Assembly (NCBI RefSeq): GCF_024347375.1
Contig: NZ_AP025470.1
Span: 2,108,001-2,172,000, forward strand
Direction: 5' to 3'
Source: Vibrio coralliirubri
GTDB lineage: Bacteria; Pseudomonadota; Gammaproteobacteria; Enterobacterales; Vibrionaceae
DNA: 64,000 bases
The notes under the pieces are model-generated. The model was not told the DNA's origin and did not search any database. It saw nothing but the letters and a program-made list of their open reading frames with translations. The position numbers and the translations under genes were made by a program. Shown in pieces: positions 44,287 through 52,554 of this stretch. How positions within the stretch are numbered: position 1 is the stretch's first letter; each line of letters starts with the position of its first letter.

Positions 44287-46250
44287 TGGAACACCAAAGT
44301 CAATCAGCTCAAGAGCTATCTTCTCAAGAGCAAAATCAGGCACCTAAGTTCAGTGTTGGTATCGATTTAGGTACTACACACTGCGTTTTGTCTTTCATCG
44401 ACACAAGCAATGAAGACGCTCGTGTAGAGGTGATGCAAATCCCTCAACTGACAGCGCCAGGTACAGTAGAAACTCGCAGCCAACTTGGCTCGTTCCTATA
44501 CCAACCACACGAACATGAAATGAATGCGGGCTCTCGCGTTCTTCCTTGGTCTTCAGAGCCGAAAGCGCTAGTGGGTGCAATTGCTCGTAACCTTGGTTCT
44601 AAAACCCCTATCCGTTTGGTAGCGAGTGCAAAATCTTGGTTATGCCACGGTGGTGTTAACCGTCGCGATGCTTTCCTTCCTGCAGGCAGCCCTGAAGAAG
44701 TTGAAAAAGTATCTCCGCTTAAGACAACTGAATTGTACCTTGAGCACCTTAAAGACGCTTGGAACCACGCGAACCCAGAACACAAACTGGCAGACCAAGA
44801 TGTAACGATCACGGTTCCTGCTTCGTTTGATCCTGCGGCTCGTGACCTAACAGCAGAAGCTGCACGTAATGTTGGTTTCACTCACCTAACGCTTCTTGAA
44901 GAGCCACAAGCTGCTCTTTACAGCTGGATTGATAACAGCAACGACACATGGCGTGATGAAGTAAACGTTGGTGACATCGTTCTTGTTGTCGATATCGGTG
45001 GTGGTACAACCGACCTTTCGTTAGTTGAAGTAACACAAGATGACGGTAACCTAAGCCTGAACCGTATCGCAGTAGGTGAACATATCCTACTTGGCGGCGA
45101 CAACATGGACTTAGCACTGGCTTACCGCCTGAAAATGAAACTGGCTCAAGAAGGCAAAGAGCTGGCTCCTTGGCAGGTTCAAGCAATGACTCACGCATGT
45201 CGTGATGCAAAAGAAGCACTGCTAAACGATGCTGAACTGCAATCTGTGCCTATCGTTGTTCCAAGCCGTGGTTCTAAACTGCTTGGCGCAACACTGAAAA
45301 CAGAACTGACTCAGCAAGAAGTACAACAAACGTTGGTTGATGGCTTCTTCCCGAAAGTAGCCGTGACTGAACACCCTGTTCAAAAGACACGTGGCGCACT
45401 GACTCAAATGGGTCTGCCTTACGCTCAAGACGCAGGTATTACTCGTCACATTGCCGCATTCCTTTCTAAGCAAGCGAACGCGCTTTCTGGAAACAGCGAA
45501 ACGGCTCAGCAAGATTTCAACCCGTTTGCAAACATGCCCGGTATGCCCGGTACACAAGCGCAAGGGTCAGAAGCGCCAGCGGCAGACTTCATCAAACCAA
45601 CAGCAATCCTGTTCAATGGTGGTGTTCTAAAATCGAACCTACTTGCCGATCGTCTTTCAGATACTATCAACGAATGGTTGATCAATGCTGACGAAGAGTT
45701 CGCTAAACAGCTTTCAGGTCTAGATTTAGACTTAGCAGTTGCAAGCGGTGCTTCTTACTACGGCGCAGTTCGTCGTGGCCAAGGCGTTCGTATCCGTGGC
45801 GGTATCGCTTCTTCTTACTACGTAGGAATTGAAAGCGCGATGCCAGCAATCCCGGGTATGGCTCCTCCAATGGAAGCACTGTGTGTTGCCCCATTTGGTA
45901 TGGAAGAAGGTTCAAGCGTTCAAGTACCTAGCCAAGAGTTCGGTCTAGTGATTGGTCAGCCAGTACACTTCCAGTTCTTCGGTTCAACCATTCGCCGTGA
46001 AGATGAAGCGGGTACGCACCTTGATCACTGGGCGCCTGAAGAGCTTGATGAGCTTCCTGAAATCCAAGTGACACTGCCTGTATCTGAAGGCCGTCGCGAA
46101 GGTGAAGTGGTTCCAGTAACTCTGGCTTCTCGCGTTACTGAGCTAGGTACCTTATACCTAGAAGCGATTGCTACTGACAACGGTCAGAAATGGCACGTTG
46201 AGTTCGACGTTCGTGAAGACTCGAATAACGACTCAAACGAACAAGCATAA
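44286..46250 (+). CDS. Hsp70 family chaperone-like protein
   Basis: The 654-residue protein has the actin-fold ATPase motifs of Hsp70: VGIDLGTTHCVLSF, VTITVPASFDPAARDLT, LLEEPQAALYSW, and VVDIGGGTTDLSLVEV. The C-terminal part (PGMAPPMEALCVAPFGMEEG and after) is shorter than the substrate domain of DnaK and is a variant seen in the DUF2760-linked branch. It overlaps the DUF2760 gene by one base and is followed by a terminator before the next Hsp70 gene. Confidence 0.9.
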   Translation: MEHQSQSAQELSSQEQNQAPKFSVGIDLGTTHCVLSFIDTSNEDARVEVMQIPQLTAPGTVETRSQLGSFLYQPHEHEMNAGSRVLPWSSEPKALVGAIARNLGSKTPIRLVASAKSWLCHGGVNRRDAFLPAGSPEEVEKVSPLKTTELYLEHLKDAWNHANPEHKLADQDVTITVPASFDPAARDLTAEAARNVGFTHLTLLEEPQAALYSWIDNSNDTWRDEVNVGDIVLVVDIGGGTTDLSLVEVTQDDGNLSLNRIAVGEHILLGGDNMDLALAYRLKMKLAQEGKELAPWQVQAMTHACRDAKEALLNDAELQSVPIVVPSRGSKLLGATLKTELTQQEVQQTLVDGFFPKVAVTEHPVQKTRGALTQMGLPYAQDAGITRHIAAFLSKQANALSGNSETAQQDFNPFANMPGMPGTQAQGSEAPAADFIKPTAILFNGGVLKSNLLADRLSDTINEWLINADEEFAKQLSGLDLDLAVASGASYYGAVRRGQGVRIRGGIASSYYVGIESAMPAIPGMAPPMEALCVAPFGMEEGSSVQVPSQEFGLVIGQPVHFQFFGSTIRREDEAGTHLDHWAPEELDELPEIQVTLPVSEGRREGEVVPVTLASRVTELGTLYLEAIATDNGQKWHVEFDVREDSNNDSNEQA

Positions 46251-46256
46251 TGAATC

Positions 46257-46285
46257 AACGGCACCTTCGCGGGTGCCGTTTCTTT
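46257..46285 (+). terminator. Terminator between two Hsp70-like genes
   Basis: AACGGCACC and GGTGCCGTT form a 9-bp stem with a TTCGCG loop and TCTTT after it. It would partly separate the second Hsp70 gene from the first. Confidence 0.75.
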
Positions 46286-46403
46286 ATCAATACGGTTCTC
46301 AACCTAGCCCTGCCTGTTTCTCAGGAATGGCGTTTACGAATAACAACAATAAGACCAAAGCTATCAAAAAACTGGTCATCACTCTGGAAGAATAAGGTTT
46401 TGT

Positions 46404-49244
46404 ATGGCAACTCCTCGTTTTTTAGTCGGCATTGACTTAGGCACAACCAATACGGTTGTCGCTTACTGTGAAATCAACGACGACCTACAACATGCTCCTG
46501 TTTCTCTTTTCGATATTGACCAACTCATCGGCCCCGGTGAAGTGGTTCGCAAGCCCCTACTCCCATCCTTTCGTTACCACCCAGCACAAGGTCAAATCTC
46601 CCCTTCTGACCTGACGATGCCGTGGGAACCAAGCCCTGTTGAAGGCGATATTAAGAACGTTATCGTCGGTGAATGGGCACGTGAATTAGGCGCTAAGGTT
46701 GAAGGCCGCCAAGTATCGAGTGCTAAGAGTTGGCTATCACACCAATCGGTTGATCGTAACTCCGACATTCTGCCTTGGGCTGGCGCAGCGGATGTCGATA
46801 AAGTCTCGCCAGTTGTGGCGAGTGCAAGCTACCTCAACCACATTCGCCAAGCATGGAACTACCGTAACCCGAGCAACAAGCTTGAAGATCAAGATGTTGT
46901 GGTTACCGTTCCTGCTTCCTTCGATGAGACAGCACGTAAGCTGACACTCGAAGCCGCAGAACTGGCGGGCTTAGGTAAGATTCTGTTACTCGAAGAGCCG
47001 CAAGCCGTTTGTTATGACTGGTATGCTCGTCACCAACAAACCGCAGCAGATGAACTTCAACAAATCCCGCTGATTCTAGTGTGTGATGTTGGCGGTGGTA
47101 CCACCGATTTAAGCTTAATTGAAGCCAAATTCGATGCGAACACCGACGGTAATAACGAGCTCGCACTCGACCGTATTGGCGTTGGTGAACACTTGATGCT
47201 CGGTGGTGACAACCTCGATTTAGCGCTTGCTCACCTTGCAGAGCAACGCTTCAATCAAAACAAAAAGCTGAATGCCTCTAGCCTAACCAAACTAATTCAA
47301 CAGACTCGCGCCGCAAAAGAGAGCCTACTTTCTGCCAATGCACCCGATGATGTGAAGATCACCATGCTGGGCAGCGGTTCAAAGCTGCTTGGCGGTACTA
47401 AGAGTATTGGCTTAACCAAACAAGAAGTTCATCAAATCGCATTGGAAGGTTTCTTCCCGCTTTCTGAGTTTACTGAAACACCCGACAAACGCCGCAGTGC
47501 TGTGGTTGAGTTTGGTCTGCCTTACGTGGCTGATCCTGCAGTGAGTAAGCACGTTGCAGAATTCCTAGCAACACACCAACAAGTATCTAAAGCCGCATTA
47601 GAAAACTCAGACTCTATTGAGTTCGATGACACCAAACCTGCAATTCCAGTTGGCGTGCTGCTCAATGGTGGTGTGTTTAACAGTGAATTGGTCACTGAAC
47701 GAATCACACAGCTACTGGGCAACTGGAACGGCTCTCCAATCACAGTGCTTGATAACCCTCATCCAGATTGGTCTGTTGCCCTTGGCGCGGTTGCCTTTGG
47801 TAAAGCCCGCCGTGGTGCACAACTGAAAATCGGTGGTGGTGCCGCTCGTTCTTACTTCTTGCATCTACAAGAGAAGAACAAGATGGGTAAAGCGCTTTGT
47901 CTGCTTGCCAAAGGTACTGAAGAAGGACAAGAGATACGCTTAAACAGCCGTCGTTTCTCGCTGACTTTAGGTGAGCCAGTACGATTTAATCTACTGACTT
48001 CAACACACGATCAAATTGCTCACGACACCGCCATTCAAAACGGCGTGATGGTCAATGTGGATGCCGACTTGTTCTCCCCTCTTCCACCGTATATTTCTAC
48101 CTTGGAAGGCTCAGGTACTGCAGAACTTCAAGCCAACCAAAAAGAGCGTGTTGAAGTACTGCTTGCTTGTCAGTTAACCGAAGTCGGCACACTGAAAATG
48201 GAGTGCGTGAGTACAGAAGATGACTCTAAGCGTTGGTTGCTTGAGTTTGAAGTAAGAAACAAGCAAGGCGATGAATCTGATTCCTCCGCGCTTCACCCAA
48301 GATTGGAAGAGTGTAAGGAATTGATTTCTCGCCTGTACAGCGGCAACAAAAAGAGCGCTGAATCAAAAGAGATCAAAACGCTATCGAAAGATCTTGAGAA
48401 ACGACTAGGTAAACGCGATGAATGGGACTTCACGACCCTTCGTCATCTGTTTGATACCTTTTCATTAGGTCGTAAACGTCGTCGCCGCTCAGAAGCACAC
48501 GAGAAAAACTGGCTGCGTTTGGCGGGTTATTCGCTACGTCCTGGCTTTGGCGATCCGACTGACTCATGGCGTATCGAACAAATTTGGGGCCTTTACCAAC
48601 AGAACATTCAGTTTAAGAACCATCAAGGTTGGACGGACTGGTGGGTATTCTGGCGTCGTGTCGCTGGTGGACTAAACCAAGAGCAGCAAGAGAGTATCTT
48701 GGCGGACATCGCTAAATACCTTCACCCAGGTGCAATGAAAAACCCTAAGACAGCCAAAGATGCGCAAGACAATGGTTATGAAGCCATGGTTCGTTTAGCG
48801 GCGTCACTTGAGCAACTTGAGGTTGAAGACAAAGTGCTGCTGGCAAGTTGGTTCTTAAGCAAGGCGATTAACCATAATCAGTTTGAGCAAGCGCACTGGT
48901 GGGCGCTAGGTCGATTGGCTTCAAGAACGCCTTTGTATGGTAGCCAACACAGCGTGATTCCTAGAGAACAAGCTGAACAATGGTTACCCAAACTGCTTGA
49001 GCAGAACTGGCATAAAGAGCAGATGATCGCCTTTGCAGCGGTGATGATTTGTCGTAAAACCGGTGACCGTCAGTTTGATATCTCTGACGAGTATCGCAAT
49101 CAAGTGATTGAGAAGCTTAAGCAAAGCAAGGTACCTGATTCATGGTTAACACTAGTGAGTGAAGTGACTGAACTTTCTGAGAGCGAATCTAAGCGTGTGT
49201 TTGGTGATGCGTTACCAAGCGGGTTAAGCCTGATTAATAACTAG
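46404..49244 (+). CDS. Large Hsp70-like protein with C-terminal extension
   Basis: The 946-residue protein repeats the ATPase motifs (VGIDLGTTNTVVAY, VVVTVPASFDETARKLTLEA, LLEEPQAVCYDW, VCDVGGGTTDLSLIE) and, after about residue 610, has an extra 330-residue helical region (LEECKELISRLYSGNKKSAE onward, including WTDWWVFWRRVAGGLNQEQQ), the DUF3731-type extension found in this branch. It lies 153 bases after the first Hsp70-like gene and is likely co-regulated. It presumably cooperates with the DUF2760 protein; the client is unknown. Confidence 0.88.
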   Translation: MATPRFLVGIDLGTTNTVVAYCEINDDLQHAPVSLFDIDQLIGPGEVVRKPLLPSFRYHPAQGQISPSDLTMPWEPSPVEGDIKNVIVGEWARELGAKVEGRQVSSAKSWLSHQSVDRNSDILPWAGAADVDKVSPVVASASYLNHIRQAWNYRNPSNKLEDQDVVVTVPASFDETARKLTLEAAELAGLGKILLLEEPQAVCYDWYARHQQTAADELQQIPLILVCDVGGGTTDLSLIEAKFDANTDGNNELALDRIGVGEHLMLGGDNLDLALAHLAEQRFNQNKKLNASSLTKLIQQTRAAKESLLSANAPDDVKITMLGSGSKLLGGTKSIGLTKQEVHQIALEGFFPLSEFTETPDKRRSAVVEFGLPYVADPAVSKHVAEFLATHQQVSKAALENSDSIEFDDTKPAIPVGVLLNGGVFNSELVTERITQLLGNWNGSPITVLDNPHPDWSVALGAVAFGKARRGAQLKIGGGAARSYFLHLQEKNKMGKALCLLAKGTEEGQEIRLNSRRFSLTLGEPVRFNLLTSTHDQIAHDTAIQNGVMVNVDADLFSPLPPYISTLEGSGTAELQANQKERVEVLLACQLTEVGTLKMECVSTEDDSKRWLLEFEVRNKQGDESDSSALHPRLEECKELISRLYSGNKKSAESKEIKTLSKDLEKRLGKRDEWDFTTLRHLFDTFSLGRKRRRRSEAHEKNWLRLAGYSLRPGFGDPTDSWRIEQIWGLYQQNIQFKNHQGWTDWWVFWRRVAGGLNQEQQESILADIAKYLHPGAMKNPKTAKDAQDNGYEAMVRLAASLEQLEVEDKVLLASWFLSKAINHNQFEQAHWWALGRLASRTPLYGSQHSVIPREQAEQWLPKLLEQNWHKEQMIAFAAVMICRKTGDRQFDISDEYRNQVIEKLKQSKVPDSWLTLVSEVTELSESESKRVFGDALPSGLSLINN

Positions 49245-49282
49245 TTTTAGGGCTCATTAGATTGGATCGCTAACTAGTAAAG

Positions 49283-49319
49283 AAAAAGCCACTTTCGATT
49301 CGTTGAAAGTGGCTTTTTT
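49283..49319 (+). terminator. Strong terminator after the Hsp70 genes
   Basis: AAAAGCCACTTTC and GAAAGTGGCTTTT form a 13-bp stem over an 8-nt loop, with T run. Confidence 0.95.
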
Positions 49320-49400
49320 ATTGGTGGCTTAAGGCTGGTATGTTTAGTCGACTTATAGCTTTTTGGTTAAGAGCCTTAGCCGTGTTGCAGTTCATCATTA

Positions 49401-49616
49401 TTAATGTTTTGTTCCAGTTGGGTTGATAGGAAAATCCGTATTTTCATAAATGTCAGATAGTTTTTTCGGTTTCTTCTCTTTTGCTCCTTTGTTTGATTGA
49501 TTATGAGTTTCGCTTAAAAGCCATTCCTCATGCATTTTTGCTGAATCCAAAAACTCTGGATCCTCCATTGCTTCCTTGCGAAGTTTATTTACACGTTCGA
49601 GAGTATCCCAAATCAT
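49401..49616 (-). CDS. Small hypothetical protein, 71 aa
   Basis: AGTGGAGGTGAAGTATT precedes the ATG at 49616, a good Shine-Dalgarno. The protein MIWDTLERVNKLRKEAMEDP... is charged and helical in the first half, with a Lys-rich disordered part (AKEKKPKKLSD). I do not recognise it. It is downstream of the IS4-type element. The 204 bases 49617-49820 hold nothing else but a 16-bp palindrome TGATCTTCGAAGATCA. Confidence 0.55.
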   Translation of the reverse strand: MIWDTLERVNKLRKEAMEDPEFLDSAKMHEEWLLSETHNQSNKGAKEKKPKKLSDIYENTDFPINPTGTKH

Positions 49617-49844
49617 AATACTTCACCTCCACTAAGGCAGTAATATAAAGATAGCCCAACCCCATAAAACTTCAACTAACCCAATGAGATAGCGATCTCA
49701 ATTTCGTAATTTACCCGCCTTGAACGAATGAAAATGGTCACCTATAGATAGGCTCAAACAATGGGTGTTTTCCCATGATCTTCGAAGATCATTAGGCACA
49801 AAAAAAGCGAGCTCAATGCTTAATGCTTGTAAGTTAAGCATCGT

Positions 49845-51158
49845 TTAGCGTCTTCTTGGAGGCCTTGTCGCATAGCGACAAGGCCTCTTTTTTACTGCTC
49901 TTGGGTAACTTCGTTCTCGCCTCTCAGGTAAAACAAAGCTTTCTGACATATCCAGTATGTAGTTTATTACTTCTGGGATTCGTCCCGGTGCGACCGCTGG
50001 TAATAATTGAAGCTGTCCAACAAGGAATAATGAAGCCTGTTTAAAGCCGATTTGATAAGGCATCACTGACTTCTGATGATAGGCCATTTGACACATCATG
50101 AACCGCAGTAGATTGTAAGCAACCAGCATTCCCCAAAGCTCTTGATTCACTAACTCTGGCTTTTTGCTTCTTAACGTAAGTTGGTTCTGAAGCATGTATT
50201 GCTTCATCTCACGATACCCCAACTCTATTTCCCAACGATGGCTATATAGTTCGGCGATATCAGCACCAGGATATTTCATCGTGTCTATCATTGACGTTAA
50301 TAGTCGGACTTCTTTTCCTTTAATCGTCTTTGTGATTAAACGAGCTTGGAGAGTTTTGGGGGCATCAACCCACTTCTTTTGAGCTTGAGGTGATAGCTTG
50401 AGCTCAACGAGCTCTTGTCCTCGGCCTACCTTCGATAACACAGTGTATTGAGCCCCTTTTCTTAATGGGAGCAGCCAATGTTTTTCATCGCCACTGGTTT
50501 GCCATTTATGCAGTAAGCCCAAGGCGTAAAATCCGCGGTCAAAAATAGTTAAGCTGTTTGAGGGAGATTGTTCAATAAGCGGGATCGTAAGGTCGACTTC
50601 ACTTTTAGATACTGAGTCGAATGAAGCGCTGTTGAGTAAATGACTGGTCAGCTCCATATGGCAGACCATTCTCACTTGAGGGTAGTCAGATATCGTTGTT
50701 TTATTGCCTGTTCTACTAAAATGCTCATCATTACTTTTAGTGTCTGGTGTTCTCCACACAACACCATCTACAGCATGAAGTGTTAACCCATGCCAATCGG
50801 GATGAGGAGTCTTGCGGTGCCAAAGTCGTTGAGTGTGATTGAACACGGCTTCCATAACGTCGGAACCAAGTCGGTGACGTGCCTGTATGACAGCGCTAGG
50901 TGCGACGAATGGCTTCTTACCCGGTAGGAGAATATCAAGTTGCGAGACTACTTTATCCATCGATAAATGACGGTAAAGGGACATCCCTAAAACACTCCAA
51001 ACCATCATTTCCATTGGTAACCTGCGCTTTCGAATAGTCGCAACCCCAGATTCTTGGAGGCACTGTTCGACGAGTTCCGGGGACAGCAGGTCTGATAACC
51101 CTGAGAGCTGTTCTGGAGAGAAGTTATGGACTTGATTAAGGGCTTGTCTAAGAAACAT
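49845..51158 (-). CDS. IS4 family transposase
   Basis: The 437-residue protein has the DDE-type IS4 pattern: ALHAVDGVVWRTPDT (first Asp), SLTIFDRGFYALGLL (second Asp), and the Y-(2)-R-(3)-E-(6)-K signature in YSHRWEIELGYREMKQYML. It starts MFLRQALNQVHNFSPEQL and is full length. The start region is preceded by a strong hairpin (51162-51193) that would block outside transcription from entering. It probably moves the 1427-bp element and has no other partner. Confidence 0.95.
   Translation of the reverse strand: MFLRQALNQVHNFSPEQLSGLSDLLSPELVEQCLQESGVATIRKRRLPMEMMVWSVLGMSLYRHLSMDKVVSQLDILLPGKKPFVAPSAVIQARHRLGSDVMEAVFNHTQRLWHRKTPHPDWHGLTLHAVDGVVWRTPDTKSNDEHFSRTGNKTTISDYPQVRMVCHMELTSHLLNSASFDSVSKSEVDLTIPLIEQSPSNSLTIFDRGFYALGLLHKWQTSGDEKHWLLPLRKGAQYTVLSKVGRGQELVELKLSPQAQKKWVDAPKTLQARLITKTIKGKEVRLLTSMIDTMKYPGADIAELYSHRWEIELGYREMKQYMLQNQLTLRSKKPELVNQELWGMLVAYNLLRFMMCQMAYHQKSVMPYQIGFKQASLFLVGQLQLLPAVAPGRIPEVINYILDMSESFVLPERRERSYPRAVKKRPCRYATRPPRRR
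49859..49893 (+). terminator. Hairpin terminator at the IS4 left end
   Basis: GAGGCCTTGTCGC and GCGACAAGGCCTC form a 13-bp stem over a 3-nt loop, followed by TTTTTT on the plus strand. It overlaps the end of the transposase gene and would stop plus-strand transcription entering the element. Confidence 0.75.
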
Positions 51159-51161
51159 AAA

Positions 51162-51193
51162 AAATCCGAGTGTTAAAGAAACACTCGGATTTT
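51162..51193. terminator. Hairpin terminator at the IS4 right side
   Basis: AAAATCCGAGTGTT and AACACTCGGATTTT form a 14-bp stem next to the transposase start, with T runs on both strands. It insulates the transposase gene from read-in transcription. Confidence 0.8.
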
Positions 51194-51322
51194 GACATCC
51201 TTGGAGGATCGTTCAACCAGTCTTTTTTACTTAACTGATCGGCATTAAGCTCAATGCTCGCTTTTTGTTTATCTATCTGTTGCTCGAATCACCAACACCT
51301 ACTCGATTAAATCACACCGAGG

Positions 51323-51796
51323 TTAAGCACGGTTACCGATTTTCACCTTGCCATTGGTAGCAAACCAAAGGGCTTCTGAACGACGGCGACCGATTAAAAT
51401 CGGGCCATCATCGTAGAACAAAAAGTTCTTCCAATGCTTCTTGAAAATCGCCCATTTAGTTTCAAGAACATTGTACTTTTCGTAACAGAAATAAACAGTT
51501 ACGTCATCTTGCCAATCGATAAAGTTAAGAATCTCTTCTGGCATTTCAGGCTCATCCGCTTCCCAATGCGCCATCCAGCTGATCTCTTCATTCCAGTTCG
51601 ATGCTTTACTTGGCCAGTCTTGCGAGCTTAGTCGTTCTGCGTCTGGGCTTTGAGGGCTCACGTTCTCTTTCCAGAACTGAGATGCTCTCGCCTGTGTCAT
51701 TGGCTTAATCTTTTCCAAGTCCTCTGCCGGCAGCGGCATTGACTGGTGTGTGAAAATCCATTTTCTTTGGTATTCGTCCAAAGTTGTGTATGACAT
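51323..51796 (-). CDS. DUF2947 family protein
   Basis: The 157-residue protein starts MSYTTLDEYQRKWIF (one codon after an alternative ATG at 51799). It is tryptophan-rich and matches the DUF2947 family seen in vibrios, with SWMAHWEADEPEMPEEI, YFCYEKYNVLETKWAIFKKH and FLFYDDGPILIGRRR. No catalytic motif is known. It is a single gene whose terminator has been split by the IS4-type element. Confidence 0.75.
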   Translation of the reverse strand: MSYTTLDEYQRKWIFTHQSMPLPAEDLEKIKPMTQARASQFWKENVSPQSPDAERLSSQDWPSKASNWNEEISWMAHWEADEPEMPEEILNFIDWQDDVTVYFCYEKYNVLETKWAIFKKHWKNFLFYDDGPILIGRRRSEALWFATNGKVKIGNRA

Positions 51797-51948
51797 CAAA
51801 ATTCCTCAAATATCTTCTCAGGCTGATGTATTTACCATGCCTATCTGTTCTTTTTGATGCAGTGACGGTTTCATTTTATCTATGTCGTCACTGCCTCTAA
51901 ATCTGTATTTACGTTTAATTTATACTTACGCCTAATGACTATTGCTCT

Positions 51949-52536
51949 CTATACAGCGCGCCTATCTTCCCAGTTTGGGTTAACTAATGCCGTCAGTATA
52001 TGGTCTTCCCATTTACCGTTAATCTGTAGGTAGTCTTTAGCAAAACCTTCTCGTACAAAACCAAGATGTTCTAATACACCAGCACTGCGTTCGTTGTGAG
52101 GCATGTAGCCCGCCATTAAGCGGTGCATGTTCTGCACATCAAACATATAGTCTTTAGCCATGCTCAAGCCTCTGCGCATGTAACCGTGGCCCTGTGCACT
52201 TTGCGCTAATGAGTAACCGACATTACAAGCGTAGAACGGGAAACGCGACAAATTACTGAACGATATGGTGCCTAACATTTCATTAGAGTCAGCGTTAATC
52301 AGTAGACAGTAATAGCCTAGCCCCATTTTATGAAGCTCATTTAACTTGATCAGTCGCTGCGCCCAACTCGCTCTATCAAAGAACGCGTCTTCGCGAATCG
52401 GTTCCCAAGGTTTCAGGTACTCTCTGTTAACCTGAAAGTACTCGCTGATCATGCCAGCGTCATCGATTTCAGCCGTGCGTAGAATCAGATTACCATCATG
52501 CTTATAAATGCGCTCTGGTGTACTCAAATCTTCCAT
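51949..52536 (-). CDS. rimJ: RimJ-like GNAT N-acetyltransferase
   Basis: The 195-residue protein is a GNAT-fold acetyltransferase of the RimJ/RimL branch: NREYLKPWEPIREDAFFD near the N-terminus, ISFSNLSRFPFYACNVGYSL, the acetyl-CoA loop region SAQGHGYMRRGL, and HNERSAGVLEHLGFVREGFA. RimJ acetylates the N-terminus of ribosomal protein S5. It lies 18 bases after tyrR in the same direction. Close RimL/RimJ paralogues exist in vibrios, so the exact substrate is not certain. Confidence 0.75.
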   Translation of the reverse strand: MEDLSTPERIYKHDGNLILRTAEIDDAGMISEYFQVNREYLKPWEPIREDAFFDRASWAQRLIKLNELHKMGLGYYCLLINADSNEMLGTISFSNLSRFPFYACNVGYSLAQSAQGHGYMRRGLSMAKDYMFDVQNMHRLMAGYMPHNERSAGVLEHLGFVREGFAKDYLQINGKWEDHILTALVNPNWEDRRAV

Positions 52537-52554
52537 AATCTTGTTCTTATTCGA

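Larger units (their letters stand above)
49821..51247 (-). mobile_element. IS4-type insertion sequence, 1427 bp
   Basis: The ends are imperfect 18-bp inverted repeats (TAATGCTTGTAAGTTAAG on the left, TAATGCCGATCAGTTAAG inward from the right, 14/18 identical), the latter the same as the known IS4 end. An 11-bp target duplication AGCTCAATGCT flanks it (49810-49820 and 51248-51258). Length and TSD are typical of IS4 itself. It carries one transposase gene plus protective hairpins at 49859-49893 and 51162-51193. The duplicated target is the loop of a terminator. Confidence 0.93.
49802..51266. other. Terminator split by the IS4-type element
   Basis: AAAAAGCGAGC (49802-49812) and GCTCGCTTTTT (51256-51266) are the two 11-bp arms of a terminator whose original loop was TCAAT; the element sits between them with the loop region duplicated. 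The terminator belonged to the DUF2947 gene (stop at 51323) and is now broken in two. Confidence 0.8.
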
